From: Phytophthora sp. 'mugwort'
Taxonomy: Eukaryota; Oomycota; Peronosporomycetes; Peronosporales; Peronosporaceae
Length of the DNA stretch: 64,000 nt
Direction: 5' to 3'
Assembly (NCBI GenBank): GCA_033558025.1
Contig: JAUCEF010000007.1
Coordinates: 2,356,001-2,420,000, forward strand
Shown: in pieces, positions 51,001-60,475 of the stretch
Layout of the letters: every line of letters starts with the position of its first letter
How positions within the stretch are numbered: the stretch's first letter is position 1
Notes under the pieces: generated by a model
The model's input: the letters and a program-made list of their open reading frames with translations, nothing else
What the model was told of the DNA's origin: nothing
Database searches by the model: none
Program-made: the position numbers and the translations under genes

Positions 51001-52126
51001 ATGCAGCCACAACATTCACTCTGTAACGCTCGCGGTTCTCTTCTTTCCTCGCACGCTCAATCTTATCCTGCATCTTCTCCTCCCACGCATTCAGCTTCAC
51101 CATCTGAATCCCCTTAAAGCACTCATGAATCACATTCAGTCGCGCTTCCACCTTCTTCTGCAGCTTGCGGCGCAGTCGACTCCCGACCGTCGACAGGAAC
51201 TTCGCAAACACTGCCATAAAGAGGAAAGCGATCGCAATCGGCTTGAATTTGATCCCAATCACTTGCACGAGGATGCACAGTTCAAACACAATCTGCAGCA
51301 CACTCCGCCACAAAAACTGCATATGCGTCACCATGCGCGCCACATTTACCACATCTTCTGCATACAAGTGTGCCACCTCGGCCATCCGCTTCTTCCCACT
51401 TTCACTGTCGTAACTTCCAGCAGTATGGCCCGGAATATGCTCCGGCTGGCTGATCGTGTTCTCAAACACCAGCGCTCGCAGCGCCCCCATGATCTTGATG
51501 TTGATTTTAAAGCCCAGAAAGTGGCTGTGGCAGTGCAGCAGTATTTCACCAAGTGCCGTCACGTAAAGCAGCCCCAGCAGCGCGTAGATCTGCGTCTGTG
51601 TGTACTCTCTGGAGATGGCCATCGTCAGCAGCATGTATAGCAGTACGGGCGTGCAGGCGTCGCACAGCAGACTGGCAAGCTGCAGCGCCCAGCAGGCTGC
51701 CAGCTTCCACCTGTGCGTACGGACGATGGCGCTTTTGATCCTGCATCTGCTGCGACACTGGCGGCTCTGTGCGTAGACTTCTCGGAAGGCGGCTGAGGCC
51801 TCGGCGCTCGTGTGCTCGGGCGTGAGCTCCCACACTTGACTCGCATCCAACTCGCTGTCCAGCCGCTTCTTGTCGAAGAACTCGAAAAAGAGTTTGCGCC
51901 ACCAGGCGGTGCTCGGCGACTCGGGGTGCAATGGCGGCAGCGCGTCGACCGGAGACTTGGAGGCTTGGCTGGCGCGTGGGCTTGCCATCTTCTGCTGCGG
52001 TTTCTTCGCTGGATGCGACAGTTCTTCGGCGGGCCTGGCGCTCGAGAAGGTGCCGTACTCGGTCTCGCGGCCTTGCGGGGCCCCCTTGGCACCGGCGTCA
52101 CCTTCGCAAGGCGAGCGGAGCGGCAT
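48020..52126 (-). CDS. ABC transporter, ABCC/MRP family full transporter
   Basis: Intronless, 1368 aa. Layout is TMD1 (about 135-430), NBD1 (about 485-690), a Ser/Thr-rich linker, TMD2 (about 800-1085) and NBD2 (about 1120-1368), with no N-terminal TMD0. NBD1 has Walker A GKAGAGKS (515-522), signature LSGGQ (607-611), Walker B LLDCPFASVD and H-loop LVTHN. NBD2 has Walker A GRTGSGKS (1166-1173), signature SLGER (1266-1270), Walker B VVLDES with the catalytic Glu, and H-loop THR. The Cys after the Walker B Asp in NBD1 fits the non-catalytic first site typical of ABCC proteins. Members export organic anions, glutathione conjugates and drugs at plasma or vacuolar membranes; the substrate here is unknown. 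Part of its 5' end is duplicated at 60150-60417. Confidence 0.95.
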   Translation of the reverse strand: MPLRSPCEGDAGAKGAPQGRETEYGTFSSARPAEELSHPAKKPQQKMASPRASQASKSPVDALPPLHPESPSTAWWRKLFFEFFDKKRLDSELDASQVWELTPEHTSAEASAAFREVYAQSRQCRSRCRIKSAIVRTHRWKLAACWALQLASLLCDACTPVLLYMLLTMAISREYTQTQIYALLGLLYVTALGEILLHCHSHFLGFKINIKIMGALRALVFENTISQPEHIPGHTAGSYDSESGKKRMAEVAHLYAEDVVNVARMVTHMQFLWRSVLQIVFELCILVQVIGIKFKPIAIAFLFMAVFAKFLSTVGSRLRRKLQKKVEARLNVIHECFKGIQMVKLNAWEEKMQDKIERARKEENRERYRVNVVAALQYCVGVDSPNLASIFIFGWVAMQDTSALSPARVFPALLLLRRIKTHFSNIAGLFDLASKGQASFCKIGSFLNECEAKACARDQAEDSRCPQVSCASSNVPETVVAMEHACFGQSAEEGKALLANVSFRLRRGQLAMIRGKAGAGKSSLLNALLGDIKCLDGNVFIAGDCRVAYCAQEPWLQTLSIRDNILFGSAFDYSKYWCVVEACCLKDDLRMLPEGDNTQVGPKGINLSGGQKARIALARACYADADVYLLDCPFASVDAVVQNEIFTKCIVELLRFKTVLLVTHNQELASSSFVDHVLRVEDLTIIVESAEKGWEVGRYPSRRVDPRNSLPPWKSENAQDDKKEAPHPRGLALWESAAFAFSSPTMLVKPNSTTTKTSVASVNTQVPVTSESVSTKVANKFKWKEEWFSLKTWKMLLKGGKCMRYHIPAKFFLFLYAFAVTSKDVFLMKWSDRVDHGDVSSMEHSANVYGVLVISAMVSGFASSVLHAHAMANSANAMFHEMTAALLRAPMTFFYSTPVGELFNRYFNDVRVLDTTFALAFMAMFRSAVTILAADGILWYFTGIAGTSILLIVLYVVKEFMTLGFLVGLLQLSFRAEAANLNFISEAIDGSSTIRAFGRRQINRFRAEHGVLSDELMKGQYHAEAFNSFVLIRCDRVLGIHMLLLMFLLSMHNVSPAELGLMLYYVFTINSDVYTLSAKLLEVALCLLNVERVRKYGLIEPELQSYEGNPLTIPASWPHRGNVVFEHVSFSYANSSNDKLWDKKQSLALCDVNVSVQGGEKIGVVGRTGSGKSSLAMALFRVHPLAKGRILVDELDASLLTLNALRTNVCIIPQSPLFYRCSVRNYLDPFNEFGDVTLLNALRRCGLKGSMANLDAELSDNGENWSLGERQMLCLARAVLRPARIVVLDESFSAVDQINQYTLLNVLDTAFRDSTLFLITHRLDDVLQFDKILVMQEGQAVEFGPAEDLAADPNSAFYEFLETTLLTY

Positions 52127-52400
52127 TGAGAAACTGAAGTGTTATTAAAATATAAGGTGTCGACTTACACAAAACTAACTTATCCTGCATACGATGTTGC
52201 ACCACATTCCCTTAACCTGAATTGGACCGAAAAATCACCAATTATGAGTAATGGGTGATTTTGGTATTTTGGATTTTTTGGTGCATTAAAATGATAATCC
52301 ATGTTTAACTGTGTGCACGGTTTTAAGCTTTCATGACAGCACCTAGCGAGGGAGCCGCCAAGTAATTGACAGGCTGCCCCGATCTAACATGGGACGCTAC

Positions 52401-54077
52401 CTATACGGCGGGGGACTTGAGGTCCTGCACCGAGTACTTGACCGAGAGCATGGGTGCCGAGAGGCTGTCGCCGCGGGTGGACAGGCTCATCAACATGCTC
52501 CAGTTGTTGCGCGATTCCGCGTGGAAGTAGCCATATACGAAATATGAGAACGCGCCGACAGCCATCCAGGCGACGCTGAGGCCCAGAGCCAAGTGACCAA
52601 TCTGAGCGATCATGTACCAGTCAGCGAGGATGCAGATCATCGGGATGAACGGCACAAGCGGAGCGGAGAACAGACCGGGCGAGTTGGCAGTTTGCGGGCA
52701 CTTGACAAACAGTGTCACCGAGATACCCACCGTGATGACGAGAAACATGATGGCCAGGATCAGACACGCCGTAGACGAGCTGTTCTCATATCCCTCCTGG
52801 TACAGGAAGGCCGCGCACCCAGCCGTGACAACCAGCGCGGCGACCAGACTTGGGGACAGCTTGGGCGACTGGGGCTTCATGCGCGCCATCGTGAGGGATA
52901 CATTAGCAATGATAAAAGACATCATGACTCCGAAGTTCACAATGTCCCACAGCGTGTCGAAAGGCACCACGATGGCGATCACAGTGAAGAACAGACCCGT
53001 GATGAGCGTATTCTTGAACAAGTTGCCCTTGGAGTCCACCTCAGTGAAGATACGTGGCAGGAGTCCGTCGCAGGCCAGTGCGTAATTCAAGCGAGGTTGT
53101 GCCAAGAAACCGATAAGTGCCACAACAGGCATGGTCACCACCTCACCGGCACGCACAATGGTTCCCGCCCACTTCCAGCCGTGGCCCTCAAACCCATCGC
53201 CAAAGCTAGCAGCGTCGAGGTAAGTCACCATACCGGAAAGCACCAGGGAGCAGAGCATACTGAGAACAGTTGTGCCAATCACAACAACCATGACCGCAAT
53301 AGGCATAATCTTCTTGGGGTTTATGGTCTCACCGGCGAGACAGCAGATTTCATCGAAACCAACGTAGCCGAAAAATGCTTGCGAAGCGCCGGTGATGATC
53401 CCCTGCGTCCCGAACGCCATCGTACCGTCGAGCTCGGAGCGCGTAGGGATGAATGGCGTGAGGTTGTCCGGGCTCATGGCGGCGAAACCGGCAATGATGA
53501 TGAACGCCACGACCACCATCTTAATCATCGTCACCGTGTTCACGAACGCTTTGCCAAATCGGACGCCCATCAGCAGCACCACCATGCTCAGGAACTGGAT
53601 GAGGCCGCCGCTGAGGTTGGCAGACTTAAGGTTGAGCCAGTGAAAGCTCTTGTCCGGATACTCGATCAGCAGCCACTCCTCCACCTTGTCTCCCCAGCTA
53701 CGCGCGACACCCGCACCGGATACAGCGTACTCCAGCGTCAGCAGCCACGCAGCAACGACAGCAGGAAGCTCTCCAATTGTGTGGTATGCGTATGCGTACG
53801 TACTTCCCGAAGATGGCACACGCGTAGTCAACTCCATGTACGCCAACGCATTGAGACAGCAAATGACACCACCAACGAGCCAGCTCAGCACGGCAGCGGG
53901 ACCGGCGGTCTCCGAGATGATGGATCCGGCGGTGGAGAAGATGCCGCTACCAATCGTGGCGCCAATTCCAACACAACAGAGGTCAAAGAATGTGAGCGTG
54001 CGCGGGATGTCGTCTTTGACCTCCTCGGCCTGAATGACCGACAGGGGCTTAGTCCGCCACAGTGCAGAGAATCCCAT
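52401..54077 (-). CDS. cationic amino-acid transporter (CAT-like), APC superfamily permease
   Basis: Single exon, 558 aa from the ATG at 54077 (MGFSALWRTKPLS). The open frame extends 60 nt further upstream, but only to a TTG. About 12-14 hydrophobic segments are visible. The first carries the APC motif GIGATIGSGIF, followed by a long segment around GGVICCLNALAYMELTTRVP and the motif STYAYAYHTIGELPA, both typical of CAT-type permeases. These carry cationic or broad-range amino acids across the plasma or vacuolar membrane; specificity cannot be told from sequence. It lies in tandem behind the ABCC gene, whose start is 274 bp beyond this gene's stop, with an AT-rich spacer between them. It marks the end of the gene-dense block; only repeats and relics follow. 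Confidence 0.92.
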   Translation of the reverse strand: MGFSALWRTKPLSVIQAEEVKDDIPRTLTFFDLCCVGIGATIGSGIFSTAGSIISETAGPAAVLSWLVGGVICCLNALAYMELTTRVPSSGSTYAYAYHTIGELPAVVAAWLLTLEYAVSGAGVARSWGDKVEEWLLIEYPDKSFHWLNLKSANLSGGLIQFLSMVVLLMGVRFGKAFVNTVTMIKMVVVAFIIIAGFAAMSPDNLTPFIPTRSELDGTMAFGTQGIITGASQAFFGYVGFDEICCLAGETINPKKIMPIAVMVVVIGTTVLSMLCSLVLSGMVTYLDAASFGDGFEGHGWKWAGTIVRAGEVVTMPVVALIGFLAQPRLNYALACDGLLPRIFTEVDSKGNLFKNTLITGLFFTVIAIVVPFDTLWDIVNFGVMMSFIIANVSLTMARMKPQSPKLSPSLVAALVVTAGCAAFLYQEGYENSSSTACLILAIMFLVITVGISVTLFVKCPQTANSPGLFSAPLVPFIPMICILADWYMIAQIGHLALGLSVAWMAVGAFSYFVYGYFHAESRNNWSMLMSLSTRGDSLSAPMLSVKYSVQDLKSPAV

Positions 54078-54240
54078 TGCAATTTTAAGTGTTTGTTGTC
54101 GGGTTGAGCGAGTCAAGACGATCTCTCGCGCCGACAAAACAAGAATGGCCCCCTCCCCTGATGGACGTCCAATCGCCGACGCGGAGGACCATCCAATGGA
54201 GCAGCGCTTCGTGCGCGTGTCACGGCCGGATCCTCGTCTT

Positions 54241-54303
54241 TAACTGTTTAGCAGATCAACAAATTACATTACATTTAGATTAACTGTTTAGCAGATCAAC
54301 AAA
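54241..54303. repeat. 40-bp-period direct repeat
   Basis: TAACTGTTTAGCAGATCAAC followed by AAA occurs at 54241 and again at 54281, separated by ATTACATTACATTTAGAT. It sits at the border between the gene block and the repeat-rich block. Confidence 0.85.
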
Positions 54304-54377
54304 AATACATCACACTTTAAGGCTAGTAAGCAACCTACGGTACCCTACTTGGCTATTTGGGATCGATTTGGATCATG

Positions 54378-54482
54378 TGGACCCAAATATTGGGTACGAA
54401 ATACCCAATTTGGTCCAAACAAGGTCCATTTTCTAGAAAATGGGTACCCTGAAAGACCCATTTTAGTGTCCAGGAGGACACT
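54378..54482. repeat. cluster of three adjacent inverted repeats
   Basis: First, an imperfect hairpin at 54378-54417, with arms starting TGGACCCAAATATTGGGTA and ending TACCCAATTTGGTCCA. Second, a perfect 18-bp palindrome CCATTTTCTAGAAAATGG at 54426-54443. Third, AGTGTCC-AGGA-GGACACT at 54465-54482. Three separate dyads in 105 bp suggest a non-coding structural element or part of a non-autonomous transposon. Confidence 0.75.
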
Positions 54483-54601
54483 GGTGGACGTCCCAAGACG
54501 TCTCTGGATCGAGTTGGACTTTGCAGGACCTTTCAAATGGGGTCTATACAAAAACCAAGTATAACCCGATGAACCAGGTGGTGGTGAGCCACCTACTTCT
54601 A

Positions 54602-54907
54602 GTGAGCTCAGATAGCTCAGCTGGTTAAGCATCCAGCGGCCCGGGTTTGATCCCCGGGCCGACCAGACCTTTCGGACGATGGTTGGGGCTTGGCCGCGAA
54701 GGCTGGGATATCTGGGTTTGTGACTGGACTGGTGATCTTGGGGGCTAGAGGCTACTGGGCGCCGTCTCATGGGCTGTAGGCCTGGAAGCACGGTTAGACC
54801 CGGTAGTTCTTAAGACTGTTTTACCGGGTACTTCAGTAGGAAAGATGTGGGTCGTGGCTTGGAGGAGCAAAGCCTCCCAGTCGTCGTTCATGGGCTTGTA
54901 GGCCTGG
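54602..54907 (+). mobile_element. tRNA-derived SINE-like sequence
   Basis: TAGCTCAGCTGG (54613-54624) matches a tRNA box A, and GGTTTGATCCC (54644-54654) matches box B, embedded in a GC-rich arm (CCCGGG on both sides). The anticodon arm is missing, so this is not a working tRNA but looks like the Pol III promoter of a SINE. Downstream are a hairpin at 54798-54829 and two copies of a CATGGGCT(T)GTAGGCCTGG motif (54768 and 54889), possibly the two halves of a dimeric body. Element ends and target-site duplications were not identified. Confidence 0.5.
54798..54829. repeat. 8-bp-stem hairpin within SINE-like region
   Basis: ACCCGGTA and TACCGGGT form a perfect 8-bp inverted repeat around a 16-nt loop. 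No T-tract follows, so I do not call it a terminator. Confidence 0.6.
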
Positions 54908-55237
54908 TAGTACGCGCGGTTCGGGAGTGTGGCACCGCTCTAGACCTCGATCCAAAGAGTAGTCCAGTGATGTCGTGCATGCCATAACGCGCGTAAGCGT
55001 CTTTAGCGTGCCGCGTTCTTCACCCGCCCGTCCGCCAAAGTGGGGCCCCGCCTGGGTTCAAAAATCCACACCGCCTTCGGGTACAGCAGACATAAGGCAA
55101 CGCCCGCTAAGTGATTGGCAAATGGAGCCGGGAACTTGGCGTATGGGCGTGAAAGTGGTGGAGAGTGAAGCCAGTAATGGCCGAGCACGCCGGCGGCTGA
55201 TTATAAGACATCAGGATGAAGCCTTGAGCTTGTGGCC
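54908..55237. other. unassigned sequence between SINE-like region and LINE
   Basis: No gene is supported. It is GC-rich and may be the 3' untranslated tail of the LINE or further SINE sequence. The short open frames here show no domain. Confidence 0.4.
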
Positions 55238-58200
55238 TTACCTTCGGGCCACAGGCGTCTCTTCCCGGCTGCGGTTCAACATGGCCGCTGGAAAGGAGCC
55301 CCGTTGACGGGTTTCCACCCCACGATCGCTTGCTGCAGTCGGGAAGGGCGCCAACGCTCCGGACGTCTCATCCCTGTCGTGGTTCAACATGTCCGCGAGC
55401 AAGGAGTCCCGCTGACGGGCTTCTGCCTCGTGGTCGCTTGGGCCATTGGCGTCGAAGGGTGCCGACACAGGCAGTCCTCGCAATAAGGTATGTAGTTGCC
55501 TACTCACCTGCGAGGACTGTCTTATTGCTTGCGCCTGGGTTGCCTGCCATAAGGCAGCAACATGAAGGTCAATCAGGGCATGCACCCGAGCCTTGACGCC
55601 GATGAGACTTGGTTCATACTTGTGGAAGCGGATGTCATTGCGGTGCGTCCATAGGCGGCGAAGTGCCACAACTCTCACTATGTGGAAGACCGTAAAGAGG
55701 CTGTAACCAAAGTCCTTTTTGGCTCGGCCGTTGGCATGATGTCCGCGAAGTAGACCACAGTCGCCCACTCAATGGGAGACTCAAACCACTGCTGGAACAC
55801 CTCAAGCCATTCCGCCCATACGGTTACCGCAAAGTCACAATACCAAAAGAGATGGGAGACGGTTTCAATGACTCCACACCCATAATGGCAGCGAGTCATA
55901 GCGCCTTGCACGTGCTGCAGCCTAAAGCCCAACCAAAGTGCGTTGTGCTGAAGTCTGTACAGCAAGCACGCGTTCACAGGTAGTACGTGCTTGTTCATCT
56001 TTAGGTCCCTGCCCCAGACATCTGCGGGAGGTGCTTGTTCAAGGCCAAGTGCAGTCGTTGGCAGGCCGGGTACCTTTTACTAAACCAGGAGCTTGCGTAT
56101 TAGCGACACCGTGAGATCAGCGACTCATAGCCACAGAATTTTCACGTATGGAGGGCGCAGCCGTAGCGTGGCTTGGGGCGGGGTCCAATGAGTATGTTGG
56201 TCAACGGTCGTAACAACGAGTCAATCTTAGCTAAGAAAGACCCGCAGAAGCTCACGCTGTTAGTACGCCCAGGCTGGCCATGCTCGCGGATGACTTTTGG
56301 GATAGCTTGTCGGCTTGAGGTGGGTATCCACTAAGCTCAAACAAGTCGGATATTCGATAAACCTTTAAGCGAATAAGGTCTTGGACAATGCCCAGGCTTG
56401 CGGATCGCAGGGTCTTGGGCGTCTTGGTTGCAGTCTTGACATTGTCCAGCAGCGTCATTGTCAACTTGTCGAACTTGGTCATGTTGCGAGTGATACTCTT
56501 GGGGTGCAGTTTGGTGTTCCAAAGGAAGAGAACATGGTGCCAATACAAACCAAGCGGTCTCCATCGTCTTAGCCGTCGGGACACCACATGATGAGGGCTG
56601 TTTCAGACCGGCGCGCACAGGATGTCAAAGTCGCGTCCCCAAGGTTTCATCACGGAGTCAAACAGCGCAATGACTGGGCGGCCCATGAGGGTACATCATC
56701 CGGTGACTGGCGTACGGCCATAATCAGCTTACAGAGCATGTGTAGTTGGAGTCCCTCGATCATCGTTTTCATAGGCGTTAGGCCGAGGCCTCCCATATGC
56801 ATGGGCAACGTCCAGCAAGCTCGGGGCACGATGTTCGACATAGATGACTGGGTCATGGACCGTACTACCATGTCCTGGACTTGGTCTTGGAAACCAGTTT
56901 CAGGTATGCAGCAGACACTGGCCGTGTACCAGAGAACAGGCAAGATGATCTGTTGTAGGATGACCACTTGCCCTCGCAGAGTGCGTGCCCGGTACTTCCA
57001 CAGTGAACACCTTGTCTGCATGTCCGCCAATATGTGATGTAGCCATGCCGCGTCTGTGAGCTTGGGCCCGTAGTATATACCAAGCAGTTTGGCAAGCCAT
57101 TGCTCCCAACAACCTTTAGTCCCAATTGCTGTAGCGCCTGACGGATGCTGTCGGTTTCAACGTTCCAGGGTGGAACGGCAGCATCACGTTCTTGTTCTTG
57201 TTCAGCTCCATGCCCGAGCCCACAGAAGAGATCCATCAAGTCCAGTAGCCGCTGAGTATCCCGCAGATCCCTTAGTAGTCCAGTGCAGTCATCAGCAAAG
57301 CTGAATGGACCACCGAAGAGTCTCCACGTCGAAGTCCAGCATCCTTCATCTTGGCGCGAATCAAGTTCAGCAAAGGTTCTACGTAAAGCACAAACAGACC
57401 CGGGGAGAGAGGGTCTTCTTGCAGCACGGCTCTCCCTAATTCAAAGGGTGAAAGTGGGCTACCGTTGAATAGTAGCGCCAACAAAATCTCAGGAAACATC
57501 ACGCGTACCCTAGGCCAGGGGTAACCCATTGGGTCCTGGTGCTTTCCCCGACGACGTATGCTTGATAGCCCAGTAGAAGTCATTTGCTGTGAGTGGACTG
57601 TCAAGATGGGCAGCTTTGCTTCGGCGTCAGATGCTTGGTCGTGTGTTCAAGGATCTGGGTCAGCTTAATACGATCCCATTTCAGCTTGTCATGATGGAAC
57701 TCCCTTGAAGGTGAACGATAGATCCCGGACCAAAACCTTGGCTGTTGTGCAGGATCTGAGGCGGTCGGAAGAAGTACTTGGACCTCGCTCAGAATCATGG
57801 ATGTCGGAGGCAAACTTCTTCTTCGAAGCGTAGAACTTTTTCTCCTTCATCTTGACCTCCAGTAGTGCCCTCTTTTCAGTCAGCCGCCGGCGTTGATCAT
57901 CGGTAGGCTCCGTCGCTTGGCGGTGCTGCAGGTCATTGATTTCCAGGTGCAGTTCCTCAAGTTCCCGCTGGCGAGCATTCTTCCGGGATTCGAATAACTC
58001 GTGCAGGAAGATGTTGTCGCGACGCTTGTGCTCATCGAGTAGGCAGCCCGGGTTGTACTGGGAGTCCGTTGGTGCATGGAGCATGTCTGCCAACTTGATC
58101 AGCGATTCTTGGAGATACTGCTGCGCTTCAGGAAGCCGGATGACCCATTCTGGGCAGCGCCAGGGGGTCTCTTAGCCGGACGAAACACAGCAGATCCGAG

Positions 58201-58240
58201 TCGATTAACTGTATATCAGAGCATACGTCGTACAGATCTC
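55238..58240 (-). mobile_element. decayed L1-like non-LTR retrotransposon (LINE), 5'-truncated
   Basis: Reading from 58240 down: a likely endonuclease C-terminal end (WVIRLPEAQQYLQESL); a charged helical linker (58093-57689) ending KKKFASDI; a reverse transcriptase with LQEDPLSPGLFVLYVEPLLN (57604-57272) and a FADDC catalytic box near 57290; the later RT/thumb region (56650-57030, with MGGLGLTPM); and a zinc-knuckle zf-RVT region (55998-55678) with CHYGCGVIETVSHLFWYC. The C-terminal end (near 55262-55440) has two diverged tandem copies of a block containing ETRQRGSFPAAML-like sequence. The parts lie in different frames and are interrupted by stops, so this is a dead copy. Most of the endonuclease domain is missing. 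Family assignment is from motifs, not a search. Confidence 0.85.
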
Positions 58241-58825
58241 CGAATTTGGAATTCTGGAATGAGACAGCTTCGTGCACTCGCGAAGAGAGAAAGTCGGCAA
58301 GCAGAGACGAGAGTACAGGGAGCTCATCTGAAGCTTGGTATCCAACTACTGGTACAACAACCAGAGAGGCGCCATCAAAATGGCCAGTAAGACCTTAGCG
58401 CCAAGATCTGCAAAGGAACACAGCTTGGTTCAAAGGCTCAAGACTTACCAGACTTCTTGCAAATTCTAATCATTCAGTCGAAGGTTTGTCTCTCTTTAAA
58501 GATCTCCCAATCACCGACAGAAAATATCACACAATAAAATATCTGCACAATACAATAAGATGCTGGTTGGGAGAACGCATTAACAGAGGTCGGCAGCAAC
58601 GAGGACTCGTTTTAGACCCTACCTAAAAATGGTGTGCCCAGAATCGCTGCGTCGAAGTAGTTTGAATGGTAGGTGTAACAACAGATTCTAACGAGCGTTT
58701 TTTTCGCTGTTGACTCAGCTCCTATTAAAGGGTATGCCATACCTTATAAAGAGCACGAAAACAATTACTGAAACATTTTCAAATGTTTTAGCCAATCAAA
58801 TGCGATATATTAGAAAATTTAGGTT
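58241..58825. other. no gene seen between LINE and DDE transposase relic
   Basis: The sequence becomes AT-rich, with no domain-bearing frame. It may contain terminal sequence of either flanking element, but no terminal inverted repeat was found. Confidence 0.4.
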
Positions 58826-59795
58826 TCAATCGAGCATCCTCCTCCACTTCTTCCTCCTCTCCTTCTCTTCGGAGGACGATTCTTCGCGCGTATCCACGGT
58901 TTCGAGATGCTCCTTCAGTTGCACCAGTTGCTTGTTTGCTGTCTCGATGCATCCTTGCGCTGTTGAAGACTGGAGGCTAGCGAAAGCTCGCTCAATTCGT
59001 GGTCGAATGTCTGCAAATTTGGTGTTTATGCAATATAGACGGCCGACTTCACCCTTTACTATTGCCATACAAGCACTGTAGGCTGCAGATCAGAATGATA
59101 TGGCGATGTAAACACCACGTCATCGCCCTTAGCTCTTGCTTGATGACGATAACAGGAATTACATTTTTCGGAATATGAGCTGACAGCGACTTCCAAAGTA
59201 TACCTTTGTTGCATTTTCAGGAACAGGCAGGCCGTATTCCTTCATCAAGTCGAGCATTTTTGACCGCTTGCTCTCCTGCTTGGGAGTTGATGCCACAAAG
59301 ACTTTGTGGTACTTATCATTATACATAACAAATATACAGTTCGCAATATCATTGTTTGCCTGTGCAACAAGCAACTTAACCATCTAGTCGACAAAGTATT
59401 CATGGCAAAACATGCCATGATAGTCAGCCTTCTGCTTATCACCCTTCAAAAATATCCACAGTGTCTTTCAACAATCGTGCTGACTGAGCTGGGATGCGCT
59501 CGTCATCGCTGCGTTCCTTATCAAGGATGGCTGCGATAAAGCACAAGTGCCTGCCCTTGTGCTTTTCTTTGACGTATTTTTATATTTACCATCTGTTCGG
59601 TCGACTAGTGAATCGTTGTATCGGGCGTAATGCTGATGGATGTAGCTTTCGTCCATGTAAACAATCCGTCGAGAAGCGCCCTTGCCGCTAGTCATTAGCT
59701 GTACGTACTCAGCCCTAGCGACATCATTCTCTGGTAATCTCTTGCCCTTGTGTAGCCAGCTTACAGGTCGTCCAGCGTAATCTGCGCCACTTCAG
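58826..59795 (-). pseudogene. DDE transposase pseudogene (IS630/Tc1-mariner-like)
   Basis: Minus-strand pieces in several frames line up as one transposase. Near 59690 is SRRIVYMDESYIHQHYARYN, containing the first acidic residue. At about 59330-59290 is NCIFVMYNDKYHKVF, where intact relatives usually have a DN-x-KYH box, so the second Asp appears substituted. Near 59090 a frame gives YHSDLQPTVLVWAIVKGEVG, matching the C-terminal LQPIE..WA.VK box with the Glu lost. A terminal helical, acidic segment ends at 58826. In-frame stops and at least three frame changes show inactivity. Family placement is from motif resemblance only. Confidence 0.75.
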
Positions 59796-60149
59796 AATAG
59801 TGATGGGGACGTAAGCACCTCGTACGTAAAAAAAACGCTCCTCCTCTTTACGTTAACTTTACGTAAAATACGCTAACCCATTTTATATCACAACCGATTC
59901 TGAGACCACGAAAGCGGAACGTTGACAGCGCGCTGAGGTCTGCGTTGCAAGCGCCTGCGTTGAGAGCGTCTGCAGTCGGGAGCGTGCGGTGGCTGCGACG
60001 TGCGCCCGCTCTGTGTGGACTACTAAAGAAAATAAGGTTCCGTGGAGCGTAGAGGAATTGTGTAGGCTTAATACAACTGAAGACTTAAAGCGTGTCCAGT
60101 TTGTTGTACGTGCTCAAGTTCGACGACGAATAGCTGTGAGCGGCGATAA

Positions 60150-60417
60150 TGCATCTGCTGCGACACTTGCGGCACTGCGCGTAGACCTCTCGGAAGGCGG
60201 CGGAGGCCTCGGCGCTCGTGTGCTCGGGCGTGAGCTCCCACACTTGGCTCGCGTCCAGCTCGCTGTCCAGCCGCTTCTTGTCGAAGAACTCGAAGAAGAG
60301 TTTGCGCCACCAGGCGCTGCTCGACAACTCGGGGTGCAACTGCAACAACACGTCGACCGGAGACTTGAAGGCTTGGCTGGCGCCTGGGCTTGCCATCTTC
60401 TGCTGCGGTTTCTTCGC
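60150..60417 (-). pseudogene. 268-bp duplicated fragment of the ABCC transporter 5' end
   Basis: This segment aligns with 51742-52009 of the ABCC gene over exactly 268 bp without gaps, roughly 90% identical by eye and in the same orientation. It encodes the counterpart of residues 40-128, including WWRKLFFEFFDKKRLDSELD, DASQVWELTPEHTSAEASAA and FREVYAQ. Similarity stops abruptly on both sides, and no transporter membrane or nucleotide-binding segment follows. The frame stays open (60552-60085), but there is no sign of a complete gene. It lies 59 bp upstream of the hAT transposase start and antisense to it. Confidence 0.88.
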
Positions 60418-60475
60418 GGCTGCGGAGGAGGGTCCGTCATCAACAATAACAGAGCAAAAACCACCTCTGTTTAAG

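Noticed and set aside
52593..54107. 504-codon plus-strand frame (His/Arg-rich) opposite the amino-acid permease
   Set aside because: Its length comes from codon bias of the GC-rich permease on the other strand. Its composition is typical of an antisense frame, while the minus frame has clear APC motifs.
54613..54665. Functional tRNA gene at 54.6 kb
   Set aside because: Box A and box B are present, but there is no anticodon arm or acceptor pairing; a SINE head fits better.
54345..54791. 148-codon minus-strand frame and 71-codon plus-strand frame in the inverted-repeat/SINE area
   Set aside because: They span tRNA-like and palindromic sequence and contain no protein domain.
59989..60474. 161-codon plus-strand frame (Leu/Arg-rich) near 60.2 kb
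   Set aside because: It is the antisense of the duplicated ABCC fragment, matching the antisense of the intact ABCC 5' end at 51812-52129.
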